A DNA stretch of 6,837 nt from Klebsiella pneumoniae. Its GTDB lineage: Bacteria > Pseudomonadota > Gammaproteobacteria > Ga0077536. Below the pieces are notes generated by a model. It was not told the origin of the DNA and did no database searches. It saw only the letters and a program-made list of their open reading frames with translations. The stretch's first letter is position 1. Each line of letters starts with the position of its first letter. Location of the stretch: contig CAMCBY010000227.1 in assembly GCA_945873015.1 (NCBI GenBank), positions 1 to 6,837 of the forward strand. Direction: 5' to 3'. Shown one piece after another: positions 1 through 5,520 of the stretch. The translations under genes were made by a program, and so were the position numbers.

Positions 1-194
1 CAATCACGACAGGCGGCGAGCAGCGATGCACTGTCACGCAAGTCACCATAAGCAACCTCGACCGGCAGACCTTCGATGTTGGCACCGGTGCTGCTCGGTC
101 GCACCAGCACACGAACCTGTTCACCGTTATCCAACAGCAGACGCGCGACTGCGCTGCCCAGAAAGCCGGTAGCGCCGGTCACCAGCACCGTCAT
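1..194 (-). CDS. hpnA: Hopanoid-associated sugar epimerase HpnA, N-terminal part (runs off left edge)
   Basis: Only the first 64 codons are present. The translation opens MTVLVTGATGFLGSAVARLL, a classic short-chain dehydrogenase/epimerase Rossmann start with GxxGxxG at residues 7-13. It continues with RVLVRPSS (28-35), whose Arg32 lies where NADP-preferring members hold the cofactor phosphate, and then YGDLRD (49-54), the usual loop contacting adenine. This arrangement, including the NIEGLPVEV stretch before GDLRD, matches HpnA, the NAD(P)-dependent sugar epimerase/dehydratase found in hopanoid clusters and thought to act on the sugar-derived side chain of extended hopanoids. The start ATG overlaps the stop of the upstream phosphatidyltransferase as ATGA and has no obvious ribosome binding site of its own, so translational coupling is likely. 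The catalytic YxxxK lies outside the window. A generic NAD-dependent epimerase is the alternative, but neighbouring hpnG and squalene synthase favour HpnA. Confidence 0.85.
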   Translation of the reverse strand, partial: MTVLVTGATGFLGSAVARLLLDNGEQVRVLVRPSSTGANIEGLPVEVAYGDLRDSASLLAACRD

Positions 195-826
195 GCGCGT
201 TGCCCGCGTGGCTCGCGCATCACACGCATATAGCTGACCGCCACCACCAGACAGGCGAGCGGTGCACCGACCGCAGCAGCATATAAAAACCACTGCAGAC
301 CGCCGCACAGTGTCACCAGCGGGATGAGATACAAAACGTCTTCGGCCTCGAAGCCTGCCCAATGGGGCTGGCGTGTGGCGTCTTTGCCGTGGGCGTTTTC
401 CAATTGATTGCGCAGATGGAAGATCGTCGCGACCGCGCCACCGGCCAGCAGGCCGAGCACCATCTCGAGCAGACTGCCGTCGTCTTGTGCAAGCCCGATA
501 CCGATACCGGCAAACAGACCAACCGTCACCAGCGCATCAGAGGCCAGATCGTAGTAGTGGCCAAAGCGGCTGGTCTTGCCGCTCATGCGCGCAAATTCAC
601 CATCGGTGTGATCGAGGAAATTCGACAATACCACCAGCAGTGCCGCCAGATTTGGCCATACGCCGGTGGCAAACGCAGTTGCGCCGGCCATCCCGACCAG
701 CAGGCGCACAGTGGTGAAGTGATTGGGGTGCACCCAGCGCGAGCCGAGGCAAGGACGCACCAGTGCAGCGGCCAGCCGTGCGTCCCAGGGTTTGGTCCGG
801 GTTGGCTGAATGGGCTCGTCGATCAT
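191..826 (-). CDS. CDP-alcohol phosphatidyltransferase family membrane enzyme in the hopanoid operon
   Basis: Enzymes of this family move a phosphoalcohol from a CDP-alcohol to a second alcohol, releasing CMP, in the cytoplasmic membrane. Numbered from the ATG at 826 (211 residues), the full signature DxxDGxxARx8GxxxDxxxD is intact: D72, D75, G76, A79, R80, G89, D93 and D97, with no substitution, so it should be active and metal dependent. About six hydrophobic segments are visible (roughly 40-57, 60-72, 98-114, 119-137, 163-178, 181-199), as expected. A GTG two codons upstream (832) is an alternative start; I prefer the ATG because an AGAGA stretch lies nine bases before it. The gene sits between hpnG and hpnA and overlaps hpnA by ATGA. 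PgsA, cardiolipin and phosphatidylinositol-phosphate synthases share the motif, so substrates cannot be read from sequence. Action on a hopanoid alcohol is inferred from position only. Confidence 0.9.
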   Translation of the reverse strand: MIDEPIQPTRTKPWDARLAAALVRPCLGSRWVHPNHFTTVRLLVGMAGATAFATGVWPNLAALLVVLSNFLDHTDGEFARMSGKTSRFGHYYDLASDALVTVGLFAGIGIGLAQDDGSLLEMVLGLLAGGAVATIFHLRNQLENAHGKDATRQPHWAGFEAEDVLYLIPLVTLCGGLQWFLYAAAVGAPLACLVVAVSYMRVMREPRGQRA

Positions 827-886
827 CGCCACGCGTCTCTACTGATTGGAATTATTGGAAGCGCGCAAGCGCAGATCTTCATTCAT
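823..886 (-). other. Two overlapping mini-ORFs bridging hpnG and the phosphatidyltransferase
   Basis: The gap between these genes is not empty in coding terms. One ATG (886-884) overlaps the hpnG stop as ATGA and opens a 15-codon frame, MNEDLRLRASNNSNQ, ending with TAG at 841-839. A second ATG (882-880) opens a 19-codon frame, MKICACALPIIPISRDAWR, whose TGA (825-823) overlaps the ATG at 826 of the phosphatidyltransferase, again as ATGA. The arrangement could carry terminating ribosomes from one gene to the next. Neither peptide resembles anything I know, and so short a pair can arise by chance. Confidence 0.25.
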
Positions 887-1560
887 TTGCATAGCAGCGC
901 CCCCGCACCACGTAGCGTTCGCAGGGCGCCACCGTACCACAGCGCAAGGCGTATCAGAGCGGCCAACTCGCCGGGATGGCGCAGTACCGCGAGCGCGGTT
1001 GCGAGCGGTCGATTGCTGCCATCTTCCGCCATGCCGACCAAGGCCGCGCGCGGCAGCGTGAAGTCGCAAGGGTCGACCACGCAGCGCAATACTGCGCAGG
1101 GGCAATCGTGAGCGGCGGCGACGCGCGCGATAGCCGCCGATTCCATATCGACCGCGACCGCGCCGAGTTGTTCGTACAGCGCGCGTTTGTCGGCCTGACC
1201 GACCACCGCGTGGTCGGCGCCATACAGTGGCGCCGTCAGCAGCTCGACACTGGCAAGCGGAGTCGTAATGCGCTCGCGCAATGCGCGCGCGCATTCCAGT
1301 GTTTCTCCCTGTGCACTCAGCACGCGCTCGGCGAGCACCAGCACACCTGGGCGCAGGTGTGGGGCGAGACCGCCGGCCAGACCGAAGCTCATGAGTGCAT
1401 CGCAACCCGCAGCCAGCAACGCACGCGCGGCCGCCTCGGCACGCTGCGGACCGGGACCTGACACCATCACCTGATAGCTGTCGTGGCTGAGAAAGTGTCC
1501 AGTGCGACCGGCGAGCGTGCGCGCTTCGGCGTCGAGGGCAATGACGATACCAAGCCGCAT
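883..1560 (-). CDS. hpnG: Hopanoid-associated nucleoside phosphorylase HpnG
   Basis: HpnG cleaves adenine from 5'-adenosylhopane, the product of the radical-SAM enzyme HpnH, on the way to ribosylhopane and bacteriohopanetetrol. The 225-residue protein has the purine phosphorylase/MTA-nucleosidase plan: start MRLGIVIALDAEAR, SGPGP at 34-38, the glycine loop SFGLAGGL at 58-65, the base- and ribose-binding VDMESAA at 137-143, and a late acidic residue (D163 in CVVDPCDF) where family members place the Asp that acts on the purine N7. The hopanoid branch is recognised by the very short N-terminal strand, the GLAGGL loop and VDMES followed by an RCVVD strand, and is supported by flanking squalene synthase and hpnA. 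It begins 35 bases after the squalene synthase stop, with only a weak ribosome binding site. A generic 5'-methylthioadenosine/S-adenosylhomocysteine nucleosidase is the alternative, but that would be less expected here. Confidence 0.9.
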   Translation of the reverse strand: MRLGIVIALDAEARTLAGRTGHFLSHDSYQVMVSGPGPQRAEAAARALLAAGCDALMSFGLAGGLAPHLRPGVLVLAERVLSAQGETLECARALRERITTPLASVELLTAPLYGADHAVVGQADKRALYEQLGAVAVDMESAAIARVAAAHDCPCAVLRCVVDPCDFTLPRAALVGMAEDGSNRPLATALAVLRHPGELAALIRLALWYGGALRTLRGAGALLCK

Positions 1561-1573
1561 GAGTGGGGTCCGG

Positions 1574-1586
1574 GCCCGCTGCGGGC
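1574..1586 (-). other. GC-only inverted repeat in the gap before hpnG
   Basis: In the 35-base gap between squalene synthase and hpnG, GCCCGC and GCGGGC are perfectly complementary around a single base. As RNA, the realistic form is a four-pair stem with a five-base loop. It lies 14 to 26 bases upstream of the hpnG start and could limit ribosome loading. There is no U-tract, so it is not a standard terminator, and short GC palindromes are common at this base composition. Confidence 0.2.
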
Positions 1587-1595
1587 GTTGCCGCG

Positions 1596-2681
1596 TCAGC
1601 GTGCGATGGAATTGCCGGCGATGCCGGCCACGCTCGCGAGCGGCGTTGTGATCTGACGTTGCGGCAGGCCGGTCGAGGTGAGCGCAAACAAGGCATGCAG
1701 CAACCAGTCCGACGAAACCAGCAGATTGGTCGCAACGACGGTCGCCTTGACGGCGTTACGCGTGATTTTGACTTCCTGGCCGCTGGCAAAGTCGCGATGG
1801 GCATCGAGTTTGCGCAAGGTCAGCACCGCCATGCCCACCGCCCATAAACAGAAGCGGCGGATGCCAGGCTCACTGGCGGGAATGATGAGGGTGTAACGCA
1901 GCGCGTTGCGCAAATGGCCGTGAGCGATGGCAATCAACTGCCCAAGACCTTCAGCAAAGGCCGGCCCACCCTGGCCGGGCGCGACATCACTGAGCAGCAC
2001 GCCCTTGGCCGCGAACAGGTCGCGCGGCAGCCAGCACGCGCCGCGCGCGCGATCGTCCCAGATGTCTTTCAGGATATTGGTCATTTGCAGCCCTTCGCCG
2101 AACGACACAGCCAGATGCATCATCTCGCTCTCACGGGCCGCCAGTTCAGGGCAGTGATCGCAGAACAGAGTGGTCAGCATTTCGCCCACCACACCGGCTA
2201 CGTAATAGCAGTAACGATCCATCGCGCCCTGATCCTCGACACCGTCGAGGGTCTCCTGGCCCTGATAAAACACCATACCCTCGCTCATGATGCGCACGCA
2301 GCGCGCCATTGCCATCTGCACGCGCTGATTGAGGCTGTGGGTGATGCGGATCACCCTCGCGGTCTCGCTAATCAGCTCTCGCTCGGCGCTGGTGGCATGG
2401 TCTGCCAGTCGTGGCGCGAGTTCGGCGGCGAAGGGTTCGGCTGCGGCCTGGCCTTCGACTATCGCGATGAATTCGGCGGCGTAACGCCGTTTGTCGTCAA
2501 ACGACAGTCCGGCATCGTCTTCGATGGTGTCGGCGATACGACACAACAGATAAGCGTTGGATACCGCGCGGTCGAGGCCGGCCGGCAACTGCGGGATGGT
2601 CAACGCAAAGGTGCGCGACACGCCCTGCAGAATATGGCGCTGGAACTGTTCGTCTTCGAGGGAAGGGAGAGCGGAGGACAT
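1596..2681 (-). CDS. Squalene synthase, single-enzyme (FDFT1-like) type
   Basis: The enzyme condenses two farnesyl diphosphates head to head and reduces presqualene diphosphate to squalene with NADPH. Starting at the ATG at 2681 (361 residues), it shows SRTFALTIPQLP at 22-33, the first aspartate-rich motif DTIEDD at 51-56, RYCYYVAGVVGEML at 156-169, and the second motif within NILKDIWDD at 202-210. The YxYVAGxVG stretch followed by a Phe, rather than the YRVASVVG of HpnD, points to the complete squalene synthase type that replaces the bacterial HpnC-HpnD-HpnE trio. No hpnC or hpnE is visible. The second motif reads DIWDD where the usual form is DxxED, a conservative change. The frame remains open to a TTG at 2777, but that would overlap the upstream gene and adds a Cys/Ala-rich stretch unlike the family, so I reject it. 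No clear C-terminal membrane anchor is seen. HpnD or phytoene synthase are less likely alternatives. Confidence 0.88.
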   Translation of the reverse strand: MSSALPSLEDEQFQRHILQGVSRTFALTIPQLPAGLDRAVSNAYLLCRIADTIEDDAGLSFDDKRRYAAEFIAIVEGQAAAEPFAAELAPRLADHATSAERELISETARVIRITHSLNQRVQMAMARCVRIMSEGMVFYQGQETLDGVEDQGAMDRYCYYVAGVVGEMLTTLFCDHCPELAARESEMMHLAVSFGEGLQMTNILKDIWDDRARGACWLPRDLFAAKGVLLSDVAPGQGGPAFAEGLGQLIAIAHGHLRNALRYTLIIPASEPGIRRFCLWAVGMAVLTLRKLDAHRDFASGQEVKITRNAVKATVVATNLLVSSDWLLHALFALTSTGLPQRQITTPLASVAGIAGNSIAR

Positions 2682-2766
2682 CGCGACTCGCTGGCGGCTG
2701 GCCCGGAACGGCGCGGCGAATTCTACACTGGCGTGCCGGTCGGCGCAGCCCGCCCCGCACGCGCCA

Positions 2767-3330
2767 TTAGCCGGCAATCACGGGAACGCCGGCCACAACG
2801 CGATGCAGGCCCATCACAAAACCGCCGTAGATCAGCAGGCCGACCACCACCGCCAGCACATCGAACAGCACGCGCGGTGCTGCGACCACCGCGCTGCGGC
2901 CGCTGCGTTTGACCGCGATGAGGTCGATGACGCCGAACGCGAGAAAGGCGCTGAAAAGCAGCATCGATGCGACGTCGCCGTTCACCAGCAGATGGGCCAG
3001 CGCCCAGATCTTGAGCGCCATGAGCATCGGGTTGCCGACCTTGGCTTTGATGTGGCCGGGCACGTAGGCGGCTGCCAGCAGCACGAACACCGGCAGCATG
3101 AGCAGCATGGTGACATGCCGCAGGCCGACCGGCGGCAGCCACACATCGATACGTGGTGCGTGACCGTAGCCGTGAACAATCAGCACAAAACCCGCCAGCG
3201 AGACCAGCGAATAGAGGCCGCGATAGGGCAACGCGCCGAGCCGTGAAACCAGCGCCGCGCGTGCATCGCGAAACATGCTGAAGGTGTGGGCGGCGAAGAA
3301 CAGAGCGAGGCCGGCAGTCAGTTCGAGCAT
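2767..3330 (-). CDS. NnrU family integral membrane protein (distant relative of plant Z-ISO)
   Basis: This 187-residue protein is almost entirely hydrophobic, with about five to six membrane segments: roughly 2-17, 38-55, 70-90, 103-117, 120-138 and 158-178. Family marks are FAAHTFSMFRD (12-22), LPYRGLYSLVSLAGF (34-48), YVPGHIKAKVGNPMLMALK (89-107) and WALAHLLVNGD (109-119). His15 and His113 lie in the positions usually conserved in the family. NnrU was named from the nitrite/nitric oxide reductase gene regions of alphaproteobacteria, where its function is unclear. The plant 15-cis-zeta-carotene isomerase Z-ISO belongs to the same superfamily and binds heme b. The start is the only ATG at the right place and has a weak ribosome binding site. 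It lies 85 bases before squalene synthase on the same strand, so a shared transcript is possible. No denitrification genes are nearby. The family call is firm; the activity is unknown. Confidence 0.87.
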   Translation of the reverse strand: MLELTAGLALFFAAHTFSMFRDARAALVSRLGALPYRGLYSLVSLAGFVLIVHGYGHAPRIDVWLPPVGLRHVTMLLMLPVFVLLAAAYVPGHIKAKVGNPMLMALKIWALAHLLVNGDVASMLLFSAFLAFGVIDLIAVKRSGRSAVVAAPRVLFDVLAVVVGLLIYGGFVMGLHRVVAGVPVIAG

Positions 3331-3365
3331 GGCGACGGTTTCACGCGATGAGGGGCCTCCATTCT

Positions 3366-3382
3366 AACCAGCTGTGCTGGTT
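3366..3382. other. Perfect 7-bp stem-loop upstream of the NnrU gene
   Basis: AACCAGC at 3366-3372 is exactly complementary to GCTGGTT at 3376-3382 with a three-base loop. It lies 36 bases before the NnrU start codon. On the minus strand it is followed by AGAATGG, with no T-run, so it is not a standard terminator. It could be an operator half-site pair or a 5' leader hairpin. Confidence 0.35.
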
Positions 3383-3403
3383 TGTAACCCGTCGTGGCGC
3401 TTC

Positions 3404-3430
3404 GTCGCTGGCGTACGCATCGCCAGCGAC
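3404..3430. terminator. Perfect 10-bp stem-loop after the CoA-transferase gene (possible terminator without U-tract)
   Basis: GTCGCTGGCG (3404-3413) and CGCCAGCGAC (3421-3430) pair perfectly around the loop TACGCAT. On the minus strand the stem begins 16 bases after the CoA-transferase stop codon, the usual place for a terminator. No run of T follows in either direction, so it would be a weak or Rho-assisted terminator, an mRNA 3'-end stabiliser, or a copy of a dispersed REP-like palindrome. Confidence 0.5.
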
Positions 3431-3445
3431 TCGCGCAGGTGTCGC

Positions 3446-4669
3446 TTACTGGTCGGGCTTGGCTACCAACGCGCCCTCTTGCTCGAGCTTGCGCACGTCC
3501 GCTGCGCTGACGCCCGCATATTGGGTGAATACGTCGACATTGTGTTCGCCCATGTAGGCGGCGCGCAGATCGGGGTGACGCGGGCCTTCGGAAAAGCGCA
3601 GCGGCATGCCCGGCACCTGGTAGCTGCCGAACACCGGGTCATGCACGGTGCGGATGGTTTCGCGCTCGACCAGATGCGGGTGCTTGACTGCCTGCTCGAC
3701 GGTGAGGATAGGCGCGACCGGCACGTGGTGATTAAAACCCCAGTCTTCGGCCGCTTCGATGGCGGTCGAGTATTTGGCAAGGGCGGCTTCAATCAGGACA
3801 TTCAAGGCATCGCGATTGGCGATGCGGGCCGGACCGTCAACGAAACGCGGATCGTCGACCAGTGCCGGGTTGCCGAGCGCTTTGCAGAAATTCGGCCATT
3901 GATTCGGCAGCACCGCGATGATCACATAACCTTCCTTGCACTTGAACACGCCGAGCGGCGACACCGCATAGTGGTGCGCGCCGCAGCGGAACGGCTTGAT
4001 TTCGCCGCCAGAGGCGGTATGGGCCTGCACGTTGACCTCGTGACAGTGAAAATAGGAATCGAGTAGCGAGGCTTCAACGTACTGCCCACGTCCGGTGCGT
4101 TCCCGATAGAACAGCGCGCCATTGATGGCCGCCAGCAGATGGGTGCCGGTCATCACGTCGCCAATGCCGAGCATGTAGAAATAAGGCGGTCCGTCGGCTT
4201 CGCCTATCATGCTCAGCACGCCCGCGTAGGCCGCACCGATGTAGTCATAACCTGGCAGGGAGGCGAGTGGACCGGTCTGGCCGAAGGCCGAAATCGACCC
4301 CATGATGAGACGCGGATTGACCTTGTGCACGGTCTCCCAGCCGAAGCCCAGACGAGCAATGGCACCGGGCGCGAAGTTCTCCACCAGCACGTCACATTTT
4401 TCCAGCACCTTCATCACCAGTTCGACCGAGCGCGGATCTTTGCGGTCAATGGCGATGCTTTTTTTGCCGCGATTCTGCTGGATGTAATAGCCCGAACGGC
4501 CATTACGCAGATAGGGCAGGGCGCGGGACGCTTCGCCATTCGGGGCAAGTTCGACCTTGATGACTTCCGCACCCATCTCCGCCATGAGGCGCGTGGTGGT
4601 CGGGCCGGCAAGCGCCTGGGAGAAATCCAGTACGCGAATACCATCGAGAATATTTTTCGGTGTGGTCAT
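3446..4669 (-). CDS. Class III (CaiB/BaiF, Frc-like) CoA-transferase
   Basis: Family III CoA-transferases move CoA between carboxylic acids through an aspartyl-CoA thioester, working as interlaced dimers in the cytoplasm. The 407-residue length is typical. Visible marks, in order, are LDGIRVLDFSQALAGPTTTRLMAEMGAEVIKVE (8-40; key residues D15, G22 and P23), NRGKKSIAID (66-75), DVLVENFAPGAIARLGFGWE (93-112), SAFGQTGP (127-134), and the catalytic Asp171 in MLGIGDVMTGTHLL, matching Asp169 of formyl-CoA transferase. The second small domain carries SPLGVFKCKEGYVIIAV. The C-terminus has the usual MPLRFSEGPR and the MGEHN near the end. The start is supported by AAGGA nine bases and GAGG four bases upstream. 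Substrates are unknown; relatives handle formyl-, carnitinyl-, succinyl- and aromatic acyl-CoAs. It precedes the NnrU gene by 115 bases containing two hairpins, so it is probably a separate unit. Confidence 0.93.
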   Translation of the reverse strand: MTTPKNILDGIRVLDFSQALAGPTTTRLMAEMGAEVIKVELAPNGEASRALPYLRNGRSGYYIQQNRGKKSIAIDRKDPRSVELVMKVLEKCDVLVENFAPGAIARLGFGWETVHKVNPRLIMGSISAFGQTGPLASLPGYDYIGAAYAGVLSMIGEADGPPYFYMLGIGDVMTGTHLLAAINGALFYRERTGRGQYVEASLLDSYFHCHEVNVQAHTASGGEIKPFRCGAHHYAVSPLGVFKCKEGYVIIAVLPNQWPNFCKALGNPALVDDPRFVDGPARIANRDALNVLIEAALAKYSTAIEAAEDWGFNHHVPVAPILTVEQAVKHPHLVERETIRTVHDPVFGSYQVPGMPLRFSEGPRHPDLRAAYMGEHNVDVFTQYAGVSAADVRKLEQEGALVAKPDQ

Positions 4670-4684
4670 CGTTCCTCGTCCTTA
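4670..4684 (-). promoter_or_regulatory. Ribosome binding region of the CoA-transferase gene
   Basis: Read on the minus strand, TAAGGACGAGGAACG directly precedes the ATG. It offers AAGGA with a nine-base spacer and GAGG with a four-base spacer, the best Shine-Dalgarno match among the minus-strand genes to its left, and fixes the start at 4669. I could not identify a convincing -35/-10 promoter in the roughly 190 non-coding bases further upstream. Confidence 0.6.
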
Positions 4685-4801
4685 TCCAGTGCGGGCGGGC
4701 GGAGCGCTGCTCTGCCCTGCATGTGAAGACAGCCTGACCCAAGGAGTCGGGGCTCGGGTGTGGGGATACTAACCGAGTGCGGAGGGACGTGTCCGCTCAC
4801 C

Positions 4802-4811
4802 AAAGGAGGGG
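4802..4811 (+). promoter_or_regulatory. Near-consensus Shine-Dalgarno sequence without a usable start codon
   Basis: AAAGGAGGGG is close to the ideal anti-16S match, yet no ATG or GTG follows at normal spacing. The only nearby candidates are an ATT at 4813, in frame with the hemerythrin remnant downstream, and a TTG at 4815 that meets a stop after one more codon. It may be the relic of a start site belonging to the decayed gene at 4864, or a chance purine run. Confidence 0.25.
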
Positions 4812-4863
4812 TATTTGCACTGACACAGATGGACGCACAGGCGGGCCACAATGCTGCGATGCG

Positions 4864-5427
4864 ATGGATTCGCAGAATTTTTGCACGGAAGACGAAACCC
4901 TCGCGCTTGCTCGCGACATACAGCCGCCGCCCGGTGATGTCATCGCCGCTATCACGTCATTCCTGACCCATTGGCTGGCCCATCACATTCTCGATAACGA
5001 TAAACGCTTGGCCAAAGTCGTGCTGGCGATGGACAGTGGCCAGACTCTGGAGCAAGCCAGGCAGGCCGCCAGTCACCCGATGGAGGGTGCCACCCAGGTG
5101 CTGATAGACACCTTGATGAATACGTCCGACTGCCTGACGTTGCGCACCGTAGAACTGGTGCGCGAGGTCAATGCGCGACGTGAACTCGAACACCAGGCGT
5201 TTTGCTGTGACGAATTGATCACGCGGGTGACGCAACCCATGCCGACCGCATTTGCGGCAAGGGCCTGCGTTTCGTGCTCGATACCGGTTGTCTGCCGACG
5301 GTATTGCTGGGCGACCATACCCGCTTGAGCCAGATCCTGCTCAACTATCTCAGCAATGCCGTGAAATTCACCGTGAGGGGTGGCCTTACTTTGCGCGCCG
5401 CCATTGTTGAAGACGACGGCACTGCGC
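4864..5427 (+). pseudogene. Remnant of a hemerythrin-sensor histidine kinase gene (truncated, internally deleted, frameshifted)
   Basis: Two domain pieces lie in different frames. In the first, from the ATG at 4864, SFLTHWLAHHILDNDKRLA is the last helix-turn of a bacteriohemerythrin domain, with the diiron HxxxHxxxxD pattern. It is followed by the linker typical of hemerythrin signalling proteins, LIDTLMNTSDCLTLRTVELVREV, then RRELEHQAF. The N-terminal half of the hemerythrin domain, which holds the other iron ligands, is missing. In the second, shifted by minus one base and readable from about 5238, KGLRFVLDTGCLPTVLLGD leads into RLSQILLNYLSNAVKFT, the N-box of a HATPase_c domain. The HisKA dimerisation domain with its phosphorylated His is absent between the pieces, and the G1 DxGxG and G2 boxes are absent after them. 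The pieces lie in the right order for one ancestral kinase that sensed oxygen or redox state. No functional product is expected. Confidence 0.75.
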
Positions 5428-5480
5428 TGGCTGGAGCCGCGCCACCGTGTCTGAGTGCGCGCGGCCCTCTCGTATCATCG

Positions 5481-5506
5481 GCGTGCGGACCCTGCTCTGC
5501 GCACGC
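5481..5506. terminator. Possible weak stem-loop between the convergent kinase remnant and secreted-protein gene
   Basis: GCGTGCG (5481-5487) pairs perfectly with CGCACGC (5500-5506) around a 12-base loop. It lies 14 bases beyond the stop of the minus-strand secreted protein and downstream of the plus-strand remnant, a place where a shared terminator would fit. No T-run follows on either strand, so the evidence is only positional. Confidence 0.3.
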
Positions 5507-5520
5507 TGAGACTGGTCTGG

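Noticed and set aside
362..1111. Plus-strand open frame opposite the phosphatidyltransferase and hpnG
   Set aside because: No ribosome binding site or family resemblance; antisense shadow of two confident genes.
1246..1655. Identical eight-residue peptide ITTPLASV in HpnG (98-105) and near the end of squalene synthase (344-351)
   Set aside because: The DNA differs at several wobble positions and the flanks do not align, so a recent duplication is unlikely; most likely coincidence of a low-complexity peptide.
839..1804. Minus-strand open frame of 321 codons overlapping hpnG and the end of squalene synthase
   Set aside because: It is out of frame with both recognised genes and strongly Arg/Cys-rich; only its last 15 codons, which fall in a gap, were kept as a mini-ORF note.
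2682..2777. N-terminal extension of squalene synthase from a TTG at 2777
   Set aside because: It would overlap the end of the NnrU gene, and the added residues are Ala/Cys-rich and unlike the family, whose start fits the ATG at 2681.
1914..2912. Long plus-strand open frame (332 codons) opposite squalene synthase
   Set aside because: It is antisense to a well-identified enzyme, rich in His, Arg and Ala without any family pattern, as expected for a GC-rich complementary strand.
4666..4851. Small minus-strand ORF (61 codons) upstream of the CoA-transferase
   Set aside because: Pro/Cys/Ser-rich without family resemblance; it runs into the CoA-transferase ribosome binding region, and I see no start signal.
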